Below, piece after piece: positions 13,458-22,177 of a stretch of DNA of 36,779 bases (positions are counted from its first letter, which is position 1; each line of letters begins with the position of its first letter). The stretch is from a virus, in the IMG/VR virus record IMGVR_UViG_3300022707_001487, positions 1 to 36,779 of that record; one strand, given 5' to 3'. The notes under the pieces were generated by a model. The model made no database searches. It worked only from the letters and a program-made list of their open reading frames with translations, and was not told where the DNA came from. The translations under genes were made by a program, and so were the position numbers.

Positions 13458-13545
13458 TAAATTCAAAGATTGTGATGAATACACAGTAATCGTCCATAGA
13501 GGTGATGAAATACCCATATACGACAAGTTAAGGAGTTTCTTCTAG
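13450..13545 (+). CDS. Tiny hypothetical protein (31 aa)
   Basis: MFNKFKDCDEYTVIVHRGDE and onward, ending KLRSFF. It overlaps the end of the AP2/HNH gene by 8 bases and its stop overlaps the next GTG. No ribosome site is obvious, so coupling would be needed. It could be a real micro-ORF or the 3' remnant of a gene split by the endonuclease insertion. Confidence 0.3.
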   Translation: MFNKFKDCDEYTVIVHRGDEIPIYDKLRSFF

Positions 13546-13700
13546 TGATTAAATACAGAACGATGAATAAAACTAAGGCCGATAGAATTAGAGAATTGTA
13601 TTTCAATAAGTATTTCGCATACAAGCAGGGTGAACTGGCTACCATGTTCTTTATGTCTCAGAGTTCAATCAATCGAATTATAAATAATGAGGTTTGGTAA
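13545..13700 (+). CDS. Small helix-turn-helix protein, possible late regulator
   Basis: The frame is 51 residues from a GTG at 13545, or 45 from the ATG at 13563. It reads MNKTKADRIRELYFNKYFAY and then KQGELATMFFMSQSSINRII. The segment ELA-x3-MSQSSINRII is a textbook HTH recognition unit, like region 4 or XRE helices (ELA ... VSQSTISRI). AAGGAG lies 12 bases before the GTG. A small HTH near the distal end of the rightward early operon is in the position where phages often keep a late-gene activator or a nin regulator; that role is inferred. Confidence 0.6.
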   Translation: MIKYRTMNKTKADRIRELYFNKYFAYKQGELATMFFMSQSSINRIINNEVW

Positions 13701-14083
13701 TGAGAAACCCTGATGTGATCATAAATGGCAACTATCTCCAACGATGGTTTATTATTCCAAGAAATAGATTCTTCAATATCTATCTGCATTGCTTTACCGG
13801 TTCAGATGACGATAGGGCATTACATGATCATCCATGGTGGAGTTTATCATTTTTATTGAAAGGTGAACTAGTTGAACATAGTTTCAGCGGGAAAAAGCAT
13901 ATTTATAAATATCTGCCAGTTGTTAGATCAGCAAAATTCTCTCATAGGTTAGAATTAATTAAAGGCCCAGCTTGGACGATATTTATAACCGGCCCTAAAA
14001 TTAGATCATGGGGATTTCATCATCCTGTTGATGGGTGGCTTCCATGGAGAAAATTTCTAGAGGGGTATGAAGATGAACGGTAA
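13700..14083 (+). CDS. Cupin-like phage protein
   Basis: This 127-residue protein contains DDDRALHDHPWWSLSFLLKG (about 38-57), a double-stranded beta-helix (cupin) entrance with paired histidines. It is followed by a YLPVVRSAKFSHRLEL strand and, near the end, a WGFHHPVDGWLPWRKF motif. These are shared by a family found in phage early regions and environmental bacteria. The metal ligands (H-D-H) look intact, but the substrate is unknown. The ATG shares its A with the stop of the upstream HTH gene, so the two are coupled. Confidence 0.7.
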   Translation: MRNPDVIINGNYLQRWFIIPRNRFFNIYLHCFTGSDDDRALHDHPWWSLSFLLKGELVEHSFSGKKHIYKYLPVVRSAKFSHRLELIKGPAWTIFITGPKIRSWGFHHPVDGWLPWRKFLEGYEDER

Positions 14084-14423
14084 GCCAACAGCAGAACAAA
14101 AACTATTTCATCAATGGTGTAGGGATTACGGATGCATTTTAACCCATCAATCAAGTGCTTCAATTCACCATATACGTGGATCGAAATTAAAATTAAAAGG
14201 TTGTGTGAATCCTGGTGAATGGTATGTTTTGCCGATTTGTTTTTACTGGCATCAAGATTTATCTAATCCATCAGCAATACACACTAACAGAAAGCAGTTT
14301 GAAATATGGTGGAAAACAAACGAAAAGAATTTATGGCTTAATTTGATTATGGCTTATGAAAGCGAATTTGGATACAAACCATTACCTGAGCATGAATATC
14401 AAATAATAGTAGATAGGGCTTAA
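14067..14423 (+). CDS. Ref-like (RecA-dependent) nuclease family protein
   Basis: This 118-residue protein starts MKMNGKPTAEQKLFHQWCRD, the usual opening of phage Ref-like proteins, then HQSSASIHHIRGSKLKLKG, a VLPICFYWHQDLSNPSAIHT stretch and a C-terminal helix. The HHI ... WHQ arrangement matches the HNH-like site of P1 Ref and its nin-region relatives, which nick at RecA-bound D-loops. The usual CxxC before HHI is absent (CILTHQSSAS), so zinc binding may differ. It is the last gene of the rightward operon, overlapping the late operon's end by 4 bases tail to tail. Confidence 0.65.
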   Translation: MKMNGKPTAEQKLFHQWCRDYGCILTHQSSASIHHIRGSKLKLKGCVNPGEWYVLPICFYWHQDLSNPSAIHTNRKQFEIWWKTNEKNLWLNLIMAYESEFGYKPLPEHEYQIIVDRA

Positions 14424-17400
14424 GGATGGTCACCGGAACCATTTATATATCTAGCAGCTGTATCACCAAAGAATGTAACAGTTGCACCATTATCAATAAC
14501 ACCAGATCCAGATGCTCCACCAGTTGCATCATTATTAGCACCAGCAACACCCCATGGGCCACTCGTTGAACCGTCAATACCATTATCCCCATCTGTTCCT
14601 GATGGTGGGATTTCAACATGTCCACCTTGACCACCTTTCCCTGGGTTAATTCCGTTACCACCATCGCCACCATCGCCACCAATACCTACAGGATTGCCAT
14701 CTGTGAATATTCCATTAAACCCACCATCACCACCTGAAGGGGCGCGGATAAATCCATCAGCTGTAGGAAAAGCCGTTGATGGTGTTGCCCCACTAAAGTG
14801 AATATCAGTATCTATGCCTTGTGCATCATAAACAATTGCACCTGTTGAGCCATTATCAGCGGGGAAATCTATATCCCATGTAGAGCTTTCAAAGTCGAAA
14901 GATATACTTTGACCATTACCACCCCGACCGCCTTTTGATTGGAGATCAGCACCATTAGCAAGAATGATAATTATCTTACTAGCTGGATCAAAGTTACCAG
15001 CAACAATAGCCGCTAATCCGCTAGTGCTTCCAAGAACTGCAGCATCAAAAACAAAGGTCATTTCAACAGCATCAACCGGCGCACCGACATGAGTATGGAG
15101 ATTTAGATTAAATATATTACCTGTGATGATAATTTCACTATCACCAAGGACAGGCTCATAACTCAAAGCTGTTACATTGTATACTCTGCCGACTCCTCCA
15201 TAAGTTGGCTTAATGCTCATTATTTGAGCGCGACTTCCTGACTCTGTTGAACCATTAAAATCTACATCACCATTAGAAACTATATTGACTACATCACCAA
15301 CATCGAAATTCAGCTTTCTTTCTTGTGTGTTCCACTTGTAACTATGGGGATTTACATTCCTGGAAACATACCGGTTAACTAATAAATCAGCAGAGTTCTT
15401 GGTCAGTAAAAATGAAGATTCAAATCGCTTTGTTTTTATCTCACCAAATGCACCAACCCCTTCGAGATCAGTTCTTTTAAATAATGATGCTTTCCTGAAA
15501 TTCTCAACGCTATCATCTTTTGCCAGAAATCTTTTATCGTAGACAACCAGTGCCCTGGTGTATCTTAGGGTTTCTTCTTTCATTCTTCTGATGGTTTCAA
15601 AGTCTATTTCATTGCCTTCAGTGATTGTAATACTTGCTTCTTTCCATTGACTAACTGCAGATAATTTTATTTCACGGGCAACCGGATCAAACCACATATC
15701 CATGAGGAAATCACCTAGTACTCTTTTTAGAACTTCTAGTGTATCCAATGACTCAATCCACAAGGTATTGATTTTATCATTTGGATGCCAGTCTGCAATT
15801 TCAGCAGCCCAATCAGCAGTGGGAATAAATGAGGCATCAACACCAACATCAATCAAAACACGCGCTAGAAATATGTCGATATCTTCATTGTCCGACACAT
15901 CACAAATAAATACTTCATCGCCACTTTCATGTGAATCAGTATCTGTCTTTGATAATGTATTGGTATAAGTTATATCGTTTCCTCTGGTGATAACGGTTAA
16001 ATCATTGACAGAGATGCTGATTATCTTCATTAGCTCACTACCAATGCGGAAAGTACCTGCAACAGCAAACTTAGTGCCATCATTAACAGGAATTATTATG
16101 GCGGAGTCATTTATAGCAGCTGTTAATGTTGTCTCACTTGATGGAGGGAAAATAGTTTCATCTAGATTAACACGGCTTAACTCATCCTTAATTCGGATAC
16201 CCCATTTATCACCGCCAAGATTATCAAAGGACTCAATAATATAATGTCTGGTTTCAGCGCCTGCCGCTAAATCCATACTTTCATCAGCTTCAAGCCGATA
16301 GTTTTTTATTCTTAGATCACGGTTGGTTAATATATTTCTAGCATCGAGCTTTGCCAAGAATGTACTTGAGGCTATAACTTCATCGGTTACTTCTGATGCA
16401 TTAGGATTTGGATCGCCTTTAAAATCAACCATTGTGATCTGCCCACTGCCTCGGCTTGCTAATCCTGCTTGTGGGCTTAGTTTGGCTACAGTCTCATTAA
16501 TGCTATCAATATTTCTAAAAATGCCACTCTCGGTTAACCCAGGAGCATCACTGGTAGTAAATTTATAAGTTCTTGTTCCTGTTATTGCGTCTTCACTTGA
16601 TAATGGTGTGCCAAATCCCTCTACCGCAGAAAGATCACCGTTCCACCAACCATAATTAGATAGCCTTTGTTCATCGGTTATAGCTTTTAGGTAAATAGCG
16701 ACTTCATCAACTTTTCCATTCCAAATGTTAGAACCTGATTCACCATCTGCACCAATAGTGAATATAGATGAAAAATCCTGACGCCAATCACCAGACCACG
16801 TTGAAACGTCAACAGATAAAACCTCAACGCCGTCTATTTCACATGTAAGCAAACCGGTTCCAGAAAAATCCATTCTAACCGAGAGGTAATGAGAATCGCC
16901 ATTAGCAGTGACACCATCAGAGCTTAAATCACTACTTAATTCTGTTTCTCTATCGGTATTATCAAACTGAAATAAATCAAGAACTAGGACATTATTGTCT
17001 GCTGTATCGAGTCTTATTGCATACTCAATTGTGTTGGTCATTTTCCCAAGCAAGTGCATATTAAGAGTAGCTGTATCTATTGTAAAAGCACACTCAATTG
17101 TGAAGTCTGGACTTGTTAGACTTCCTGACTCAAACAATACAGCACCACTGTTTAAGTGATCGCTTATAACTTCATCGTTTGATATAGCACGATCAAAATA
17201 TTGAGGCTCGTCAATAGTCGCTTCAAGATAATTAGCGGATTCAGTCCTTCCTATCTCAAAAGAAACTACATTTGTAAGGTTAAGAGCCTGTGTTTCTTCT
17301 TGTGCCTTGACCAAAGCACCATCTACATATATTTTTACATTAACTTCATCATACGTTAATACAATTCTATAAAAAATATCATCATCATAAGATAAGTCTG

Positions 17401-18133
17401 TTGTAACTGTAAAAATTGGAGTAGCTGATTCATCATAAGCGTTAAATCGTATCTTCCCTGCGGAAGTCATTATTAACTCCCATCCTTTAGAAGTTGCACC
17501 AGTACTTCTAAATGACCAAATACCTGCATAAGCAGATATAGACGGTATCTTAGCTGCGATTAATAAGGATATATTTGCTGCCCTATAAGAAGTTAATACT
17601 TGTGCAAATCCATATTGATTTATGCCATCAAATTCAACGCCTTCTTCTATCCAACCTGATATTAAGACAGTAGGTGAATTCCCAAACAATAGTGTTTTGT
17701 TGGATGTAAAAGTAGTGTCAAGAGCTCTAGCAGGAGTGGGATCGTCTCCACCAGCTACCTCGTCATTGAATGTCCAAGCCACTAAGAAGTCTATAGGTAT
17801 AGCAGTTCCATTATCTGTAACTGGTGAATTATCAAAAATCTGCCTTGCTGAATCTCCATCAATATCTTTCGCTTGACCATCTACAAAGGTTGATAATGAA
17901 GAAACTGAATACCCTGCTGTATTTGCATTAGATTCATATTCTAGATCGCCATTACTCTTTTCATCGACTGCTATAATCCCGCTAGTTTCATCAAGCCGCC
18001 AATACCATTCAGGATCTGGATCTTCAATAGAGGCGCTAAAGTTTACATGTGATTCAACAATAGGGACATCAAACTCAACCACTGTAAAATGGTATTGACT
18101 GAATAAATCTCTTGATGCCTCAAATGTACTCAT
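14420..18133 (-). CDS. Large tail-tip/fibre protein with LamG domains and glycine-rich tip
   Basis: This 1237-residue protein is the last gene of the late operon. Residues about 30-90 and 160-315 look like LamG/concanavalin-type modules (WIEEGVEFDGINQYG ... GALVKAQEET ... IDEPQYFDRAISNDEV), and a second full module spans about 330-490 (NIWNGKVDEVAIYLKAITDE). A hub-like middle follows (about 540-1000; DVLKRVLGDFLMDMWFDPVA, RALVVYDKRFL). The last ~140 residues are glycine-rich (GGRGGNGQ, GGDGGDGGNG, GKGGQGG), as in phage adhesin tips. It probably contacts the host surface. The start overlaps the previous gene by 4 bases. Receptor binding is inferred from position and composition. Confidence 0.75.
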   Translation of the reverse strand: MSTFEASRDLFSQYHFTVVEFDVPIVESHVNFSASIEDPDPEWYWRLDETSGIIAVDEKSNGDLEYESNANTAGYSVSSLSTFVDGQAKDIDGDSARQIFDNSPVTDNGTAIPIDFLVAWTFNDEVAGGDDPTPARALDTTFTSNKTLLFGNSPTVLISGWIEEGVEFDGINQYGFAQVLTSYRAANISLLIAAKIPSISAYAGIWSFRSTGATSKGWELIMTSAGKIRFNAYDESATPIFTVTTDLSYDDDIFYRIVLTYDEVNVKIYVDGALVKAQEETQALNLTNVVSFEIGRTESANYLEATIDEPQYFDRAISNDEVISDHLNSGAVLFESGSLTSPDFTIECAFTIDTATLNMHLLGKMTNTIEYAIRLDTADNNVLVLDLFQFDNTDRETELSSDLSSDGVTANGDSHYLSVRMDFSGTGLLTCEIDGVEVLSVDVSTWSGDWRQDFSSIFTIGADGESGSNIWNGKVDEVAIYLKAITDEQRLSNYGWWNGDLSAVEGFGTPLSSEDAITGTRTYKFTTSDAPGLTESGIFRNIDSINETVAKLSPQAGLASRGSGQITMVDFKGDPNPNASEVTDEVIASSTFLAKLDARNILTNRDLRIKNYRLEADESMDLAAGAETRHYIIESFDNLGGDKWGIRIKDELSRVNLDETIFPPSSETTLTAAINDSAIIIPVNDGTKFAVAGTFRIGSELMKIISISVNDLTVITRGNDITYTNTLSKTDTDSHESGDEVFICDVSDNEDIDIFLARVLIDVGVDASFIPTADWAAEIADWHPNDKINTLWIESLDTLEVLKRVLGDFLMDMWFDPVAREIKLSAVSQWKEASITITEGNEIDFETIRRMKEETLRYTRALVVYDKRFLAKDDSVENFRKASLFKRTDLEGVGAFGEIKTKRFESSFLLTKNSADLLVNRYVSRNVNPHSYKWNTQERKLNFDVGDVVNIVSNGDVDFNGSTESGSRAQIMSIKPTYGGVGRVYNVTALSYEPVLGDSEIIITGNIFNLNLHTHVGAPVDAVEMTFVFDAAVLGSTSGLAAIVAGNFDPASKIIIILANGADLQSKGGRGGNGQSISFDFESSTWDIDFPADNGSTGAIVYDAQGIDTDIHFSGATPSTAFPTADGFIRAPSGGDGGFNGIFTDGNPVGIGGDGGDGGNGINPGKGGQGGHVEIPPSGTDGDNGIDGSTSGPWGVAGANNDATGGASGSGVIDNGATVTFFGDTAARYINGSGDHP

Positions 18134-18903
18134 AATCCTGTGTAAGCCTTAAAGCCGATAGATAAACTATTTAGTGATCGGGTACTACTATGAGCCGAGG
18201 CAACATTGACGTTTAATTCATAACAAAGATAAGCTGATGGTGCAAAAGTTACACCAGCACCCGAATCAAATAATGAATCTCGTTCAAGTATAAAAAATGA
18301 ATTCAAGGTAGCAAATTCAAGGAAAGTCTGCCATTCAGATTCACTAAATGATCTCGATGCATTTGGTATGTTTAATCTTCCGCTTGTAGCTACTTTCTTT
18401 CTAACCATGGCAATAGGCTCAACCTCTGAACTAAGGGTTGTTTTATTCTTAAAGTTACGCTCTAAATATTTACGTTTATATCCTGATTGTTCTCCGCTAT
18501 TGGGAACGGTTAAAACTGCACCACCAGCAAGATATCTTACAATTGGAGCCTCATTGCCAGCACCATTAACAACAGTTACTATTAAATCGGTGAAGGTAGT
18601 TAGATCGAAATTAATTACTACTACTTGATTGGTATTAACTGTAATCCTTTTAATCTCAGTCACACCATCGTTAACAGCTACATAAGAAGTATTATCGGCA
18701 TTGCCTTTAATGTTCAATCCTGCAACAGCAACATAAGTCATTGCAGCCCTGGCACCAAATGACATAACCAAAGTCGAACTTGAAGAACTGGTATAAAATA
18801 CAGAAAAATCTGGATCGGTTATATTGGCAGCATCATCAGAACTAGCGCCCGTTGTAACAGAAGCTACTACATCAGCTAAAATATTGCTTTTAGTTATTAT
18901 CAT
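18130..18903 (-). CDS. Tail-tip-associated protein
   Basis: This 257-residue, beta-rich protein lies between the tape measure and the large tip protein. It opens MIITKSNILADVVASVTTGA and ends SLNSLSIGFKAYTGL. The stretch SGYKRKYLERNFKNKTTLSS, then SFSESEWQTFLEFATLNSFF, resembles a distal tail/baseplate protein in which a carbohydrate-binding-like half precedes a tail-tube-like half. I do not recognise a named family. In siphoviruses the gene after the tape measure usually codes the distal tail protein, which fits. Both ends overlap neighbours by 1-4 bases. Confidence 0.6.
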   Translation of the reverse strand: MIITKSNILADVVASVTTGASSDDAANITDPDFSVFYTSSSSSTLVMSFGARAAMTYVAVAGLNIKGNADNTSYVAVNDGVTEIKRITVNTNQVVVINFDLTTFTDLIVTVVNGAGNEAPIVRYLAGGAVLTVPNSGEQSGYKRKYLERNFKNKTTLSSEVEPIAMVRKKVATSGRLNIPNASRSFSESEWQTFLEFATLNSFFILERDSLFDSGAGVTFAPSAYLCYELNVNVASAHSSTRSLNSLSIGFKAYTGL

Positions 18904-20711
18904 TATGTTCGCCTGTCTCTGTTATTTAATCCATTAGCTATAGCTTCCAGCACCTCATCACCATCAGCAGCTACAAATGTTATGGTGATATTTTGTTGAC
19001 CGAGCTCACTTCTTTCAGTTAATTCAAGCGTAGAGGTTTCAATTTCTTCATCACTACCAGGAATAACCACAGTCGAACCACCACCGCCACCGGCTGATAT
19101 AGAGCCGCCGCCCTTACCAGCACCTTTAAGGTTAGCAAGTTGCGCAAGACCCATAGCAGCAGCAGCAACACCTGAAGGAAGTCCCCATGGTATACCACCA
19201 GAGTTTTTAACTGAAGTCACTACATTTTGTGCGGTTTCAGCGACAATTATTCCAGCACCAATAGCCTTGTTATCATCAAAAAGCGTCTGATTTAAAATCT
19301 TGGCATTACCTATTAACTCCTCCTTGCCTTTTTCTTCAGCCTTATTAAGTGAATCTTTCAACTTACCAGCGGCTTTATCTTGTTTAGCTTTTTCTTTTGC
19401 TGCTGCTTTCTCAGCCTTATCGATTATCGCTTGCTTTTTATCAACTCTCTCTTGCTCAATAGCAGCAATTTCTTCAGAAAATCTTTGTTCTATTTCAAGT
19501 AATAAAGCCTTTCTTTCTTCTAAATCTGGCACAGCAGCATCAAGCAATTCTTTATCACGGGCCAGTTTATCAGCTAACAATTCTTCTTGTGTTTTTAAGC
19601 TATCAATTAATGCCTCTAGTTCTTTCTGAAGCTTTACATCAATAGGTGATTCTTTATCTGGATCATCATCATTTTCAGATGATCCTGTTATTCCTTCTGA
19701 TAATCCGGCAGCAATTTCTTCGCCTTTTTCTTTACCTATCTCAAAGAAATCATCACCAAGCAATCCATTAATTGCCTCTCTTGATAAAGCAGCTCTTTCA
19801 GCTATTACAGCGTCCAGGGTATCCGTTCCATTAATAAAATCAGTAAAACCCGCCTGAGATATAGCGAGAAGATTACCAAGCCCCGTGGTAACAATATTAA
19901 AGGTGGCCGTAGATTTTTGAGCGAATAAAAGAACTGCATCAATACCAGCAATTAACTGTTCTGAATAATCAGCAATCAATTGTTTGCCTTGCGCACTGAA
20001 TACAGACGTTGCCTTGCTTAAGGCTTGACCAACATCTGTTATTTTATTAAGATCTGTTTCATTAATTACAGCACCTAGATCGTTAAATTCACTTGTTAAT
20101 CCATTGAGCTTTTTACCACCATCAACCAACAATGGGAGTAAATCGGTTGTATCAGACGCCATGCCTTCAAGTGCGAAACTCATTCTTTCAGTTGATACGC
20201 CAGCCGCTTCCATACGGTTAACCATTTCTTGAAGTACATCAGGGCCACTAAGTTTTTCAAATTCAACCGCCGCCTCTCTTGCTTCAATCGCACTTAATCC
20301 AATGACATCAGCAAAATCTTGAAATCCACCACCGCCTGTTGTTAGAAATTCACCAATTTTTTCGTTAGTGTCTTTGCCAATATCACCAAGTTTTTCCATC
20401 GAAATGCCAACGGTATTGGTAGCAAATGCTAGTGCTTGCATTCTTTCGACACTTTCGCCTGTTCGTGCAGCGGCTATTTTTACCTCTTTGGCAAACTCTG
20501 CTGCCTGGTTAATAGCCACGCCAATAGCAGCGGCCACAGCTGTAATGGCAACTGCTGCTGATGCTGCTGTTTGTTTGAAGTTAGCAAAGGATTCATCGGC
20601 TTTTTTGGTAGAGCCTTCGATGTTGTCAAGGTTTTTTTCAGTATTCTTTAAAGATTTATCAAGCCTGTCTGTTTCAGAATCCAGCACAATAATGAGTTTT
20701 TCAGTTGCCAT
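18903..20711 (-). CDS. Tape measure protein
   Basis: This 602-residue protein begins with a coiled coil (DSETDRLDKSLKNTEKNLDN). Hydrophobic segments follow at about 48-75 (AASAAVAITAVAAAIGVAIN) and about 495-535 (GAGIIVAETAQNVV, then GVAAAAMGLAQLANLKG), with a long Lys/Glu helical part at about 365-475. It follows the frameshifted chaperone genes, the classical place for the tape measure that sets tail length and enters the cell with the DNA. At about 1.5 angstroms per residue the tail would be near 90 nm. The ATG at 20711 overlaps the end of the frameshift extension. Confidence 0.88.
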   Translation of the reverse strand: MATEKLIIVLDSETDRLDKSLKNTEKNLDNIEGSTKKADESFANFKQTAASAAVAITAVAAAIGVAINQAAEFAKEVKIAAARTGESVERMQALAFATNTVGISMEKLGDIGKDTNEKIGEFLTTGGGGFQDFADVIGLSAIEAREAAVEFEKLSGPDVLQEMVNRMEAAGVSTERMSFALEGMASDTTDLLPLLVDGGKKLNGLTSEFNDLGAVINETDLNKITDVGQALSKATSVFSAQGKQLIADYSEQLIAGIDAVLLFAQKSTATFNIVTTGLGNLLAISQAGFTDFINGTDTLDAVIAERAALSREAINGLLGDDFFEIGKEKGEEIAAGLSEGITGSSENDDDPDKESPIDVKLQKELEALIDSLKTQEELLADKLARDKELLDAAVPDLEERKALLLEIEQRFSEEIAAIEQERVDKKQAIIDKAEKAAAKEKAKQDKAAGKLKDSLNKAEEKGKEELIGNAKILNQTLFDDNKAIGAGIIVAETAQNVVTSVKNSGGIPWGLPSGVAAAAMGLAQLANLKGAGKGGGSISAGGGGGSTVVIPGSDEEIETSTLELTERSELGQQNITITFVAADGDEVLEAIANGLNNRDRRT

Positions 20712-21329
20712 TTAACCACTCCTTATTAGCGCCATTTTGGATTCTTTCGAAATTTAACATAACACTAATATCAATGTTAGTTGTTTTTTCTAGTTCAAAT
20801 AAGTTATGCAATTCTACAAAGTCTAGCTGCCACGCTTCAGTAGGTGATATTTTTAGATCATTTACACATGATCTAAACCAATTCCAATATTCAAACTTAA
20901 AGGGCTTCAGTTTTCCTGATTGAGAGCCTTTGTATCCTTTTTTTTTACTGGAATGTTTTGCTCAAAATACTTGTTAACTTGAACCGCAATTCCCAACATA
21001 ACCATAGGCCAAGGCTCACTTAGTTCATCGGTTCGATCGCTTGGCAGCCAACTAACTCTAAACATTCCGTCCCTGATTTCATCTAATGGAATCGACTTAT
21101 TTTCTGTTCTAACTAATGCAAAAATTGCCTGTGCAGCAACTTCAAACTTAACAACTGCTAAAAATGCTGCAGTACGGGGCAGCAATGCAAGCCCCTTCGT
21201 ATCCATCGAGGCTTCTATATACTTTAGAAGGATATATTGTAAATCCTCGCCAGTGGCGTCATAGAAAGCCTTACAAGCTGCAAGGCTAATCTTGAAAGGG
21301 TACGTTTTATAACAGAGTTTGATTTCCAT
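20701..21329 (-). CDS. Tail assembly chaperone, -1 frameshift product (gpGT-like)
   Basis: At the nine-A run (20938-20946, minus strand) the frame-0 gene reads GTA AAA AAA AAG. Slipping -1 on A AAA AAG continues into an open frame that stops at 20701, 8 bases inside the tape measure gene. The product would be about 209 residues: the first 131 of the short form, then GYKGSQSGKLKPFKFEYWNW and onward to KEWLNGN. The extension has no start codon with a ribosome site and would otherwise be an orphan frame. Position, length and slippery site all match lambda G/GT, so programmed frameshifting is well supported but untested. Confidence 0.82.
20907..21329 (-). CDS. Tail assembly chaperone, short form (gpG-like)
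   Basis: This 140-residue protein starts MEIKLCYKTYPFKISLAACK. The fold pattern (short beta N-terminus, then helices: FYDATGEDLQYILLKYIE, AAFLAVVKFEVAAQAIFALV) is that of siphovirus tail chaperones that coat the tape measure during assembly. It lies between the tail tube gene and the tape measure and ends just after the A9 slippery run (VKKKDTKALNQEN). The short form should be the major product and the frameshifted form the minor one. Confidence 0.82.
   Translation of the reverse strand: MEIKLCYKTYPFKISLAACKAFYDATGEDLQYILLKYIEASMDTKGLALLPRTAAFLAVVKFEVAAQAIFALVRTENKSIPLDEIRDGMFRVSWLPSDRTDELSEPWPMVMLGIAVQVNKYFEQNIPVKKKDTKALNQEN
20938..20946 (-). promoter_or_regulatory. Slippery sequence for -1 frameshift
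   Basis: Nine A residues followed by G on the minus strand contain A-AAA-AAG in the frame of the chaperone gene, one of the most efficient bacterial -1 slippery heptamers. The -1 frame stays open for 78 further codons. No strong downstream pseudoknot was picked out by eye. Confidence 0.85.
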
Positions 21330-21745
21330 TAGGTAATTGCATCTGTATGACTGATTGTGCTACTCGATAGGAAAGTAATCGATGTTGATACCTTGTCTCC
21401 ATGAGGGATCGCGTCACTCAAGCCAGTAGGAACCATAGATGCACTAAATGATTCGTCTGTGGTAGCATCGCTTGTATATTCAACACTGTATGTTGCCTGA
21501 GTACCCGCTAAAGCATCGGCCCTGACTTGCCTGTAAACAGCATCATCATTATAGACAATAGTGCCTGATAACTGCAGCTGCTTACCTGCTAATTCGCCAT
21601 CTAGCAATGTTACAAAATCACCTGCTGATTTATTACTTATATCAATAGGTGTGCCGTTGTGAGTGAGGGTTGCTTCCATTTGGCCAACAATCTCAGAGCC
21701 ACCTTTTTTAATGATTACATTAGTGCCATTAATTTCGCCCGACAT
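21329..21745 (-). CDS. Tail tube protein, copy 2
   Basis: This 138-residue protein is MSGEINGTNVIIKKGGSEIV..., of the TP901-1 type major tail protein class: GQMEATLTHNGTPIDISNKS, then LLDGELAGKQLQLSG and a C-terminal PHGDKVSTSITFLSSS. It is the second of two tandem genes whose products are roughly 60-65% identical by eye over their full length. One copy forms the stacked hexamer rings of the tail tube; the other may be a minor tube or terminal-ring variant. It ends at the base where the chaperone gene starts. Confidence 0.82.
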   Translation of the reverse strand: MSGEINGTNVIIKKGGSEIVGQMEATLTHNGTPIDISNKSAGDFVTLLDGELAGKQLQLSGTIVYNDDAVYRQVRADALAGTQATYSVEYTSDATTDESFSASMVPTGLSDAIPHGDKVSTSITFLSSSTISHTDAIT

Positions 21746-21757
21746 AATATTATTCTC

Positions 21758-22171
21758 CTATACTGCTGCTGTGTGAGTGATTATACCACTTGATAGCAGC
21801 GTAATTGATGTTGAAACTTTATCTCCATGAGGGATCGCGTCTGACATCCCGGATGGAACCATAGACGCACTCAGTGTTTCTTGAGTAGTTGCTGCACCCG
21901 TATAGGTCATTGTATAAGTATCCTGTGTACCTATTAATGCATCGGCTCGCATTGATCTGTAACGAGCATTGCTATTATAAACGATGGAACCTGTTATTTG
22001 CATTTGCTTGCCAGATAACTGACCATCTATTAATGTAATAAGATCGGAAAATGATTTATTACTAATGTCGATAGGGGTGCCGTTAATCGTTAAAGTCATT
22101 TCCATTTGGCCTACTATATCACCCGTACCATCTGATAGTATGACTGTTGTGCCGTTGATTTCGCGTGCCAT
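21758..22171 (-). CDS. Tail tube protein, copy 1
   Basis: This 137-residue protein is MAREINGTTVILSDGTGDIV..., paralogous to the next gene downstream: both share EINGT, IVGQME, NGTPIDISNKS, IVYN and SDAIPHGDKVSTSIT. The composition and length fit the siphovirus tail tube fold. The strongest differences are in the surface-like loops (residues about 13-18, 67-75 and 88-100). It lies just after the tail terminator gene, where the major tail protein normally is, so this copy may be the main one. Confidence 0.82.
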   Translation of the reverse strand: MAREINGTTVILSDGTGDIVGQMEMTLTINGTPIDISNKSFSDLITLIDGQLSGKQMQITGSIVYNSNARYRSMRADALIGTQDTYTMTYTGAATTQETLSASMVPSGMSDAIPHGDKVSTSITLLSSGIITHTAAV

Positions 22172-22177
22172 GATCCT

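Noticed and set aside
14443-14682. Second minus-strand frame over the glycine-rich tip of the tail protein
   Set aside because: It is a frame-shifted reading of the GGN-repeat codons giving a Met/Val-rich sequence, has no start signal and lies inside a clear gene.
14443-20715. Several plus-strand frames of 80-115 codons opposite the tail genes (for example 15702-15968, 17622-17876, 18368-18628, 19300-19629, 20368-20715)
   Set aside because: They have no ribosome sites, show low-complexity Ser/Leu/Ala composition typical of the reverse of a coding frame, and no motifs. They contrast with the antisense HNH gene, which has both a start signal and an intact active site.
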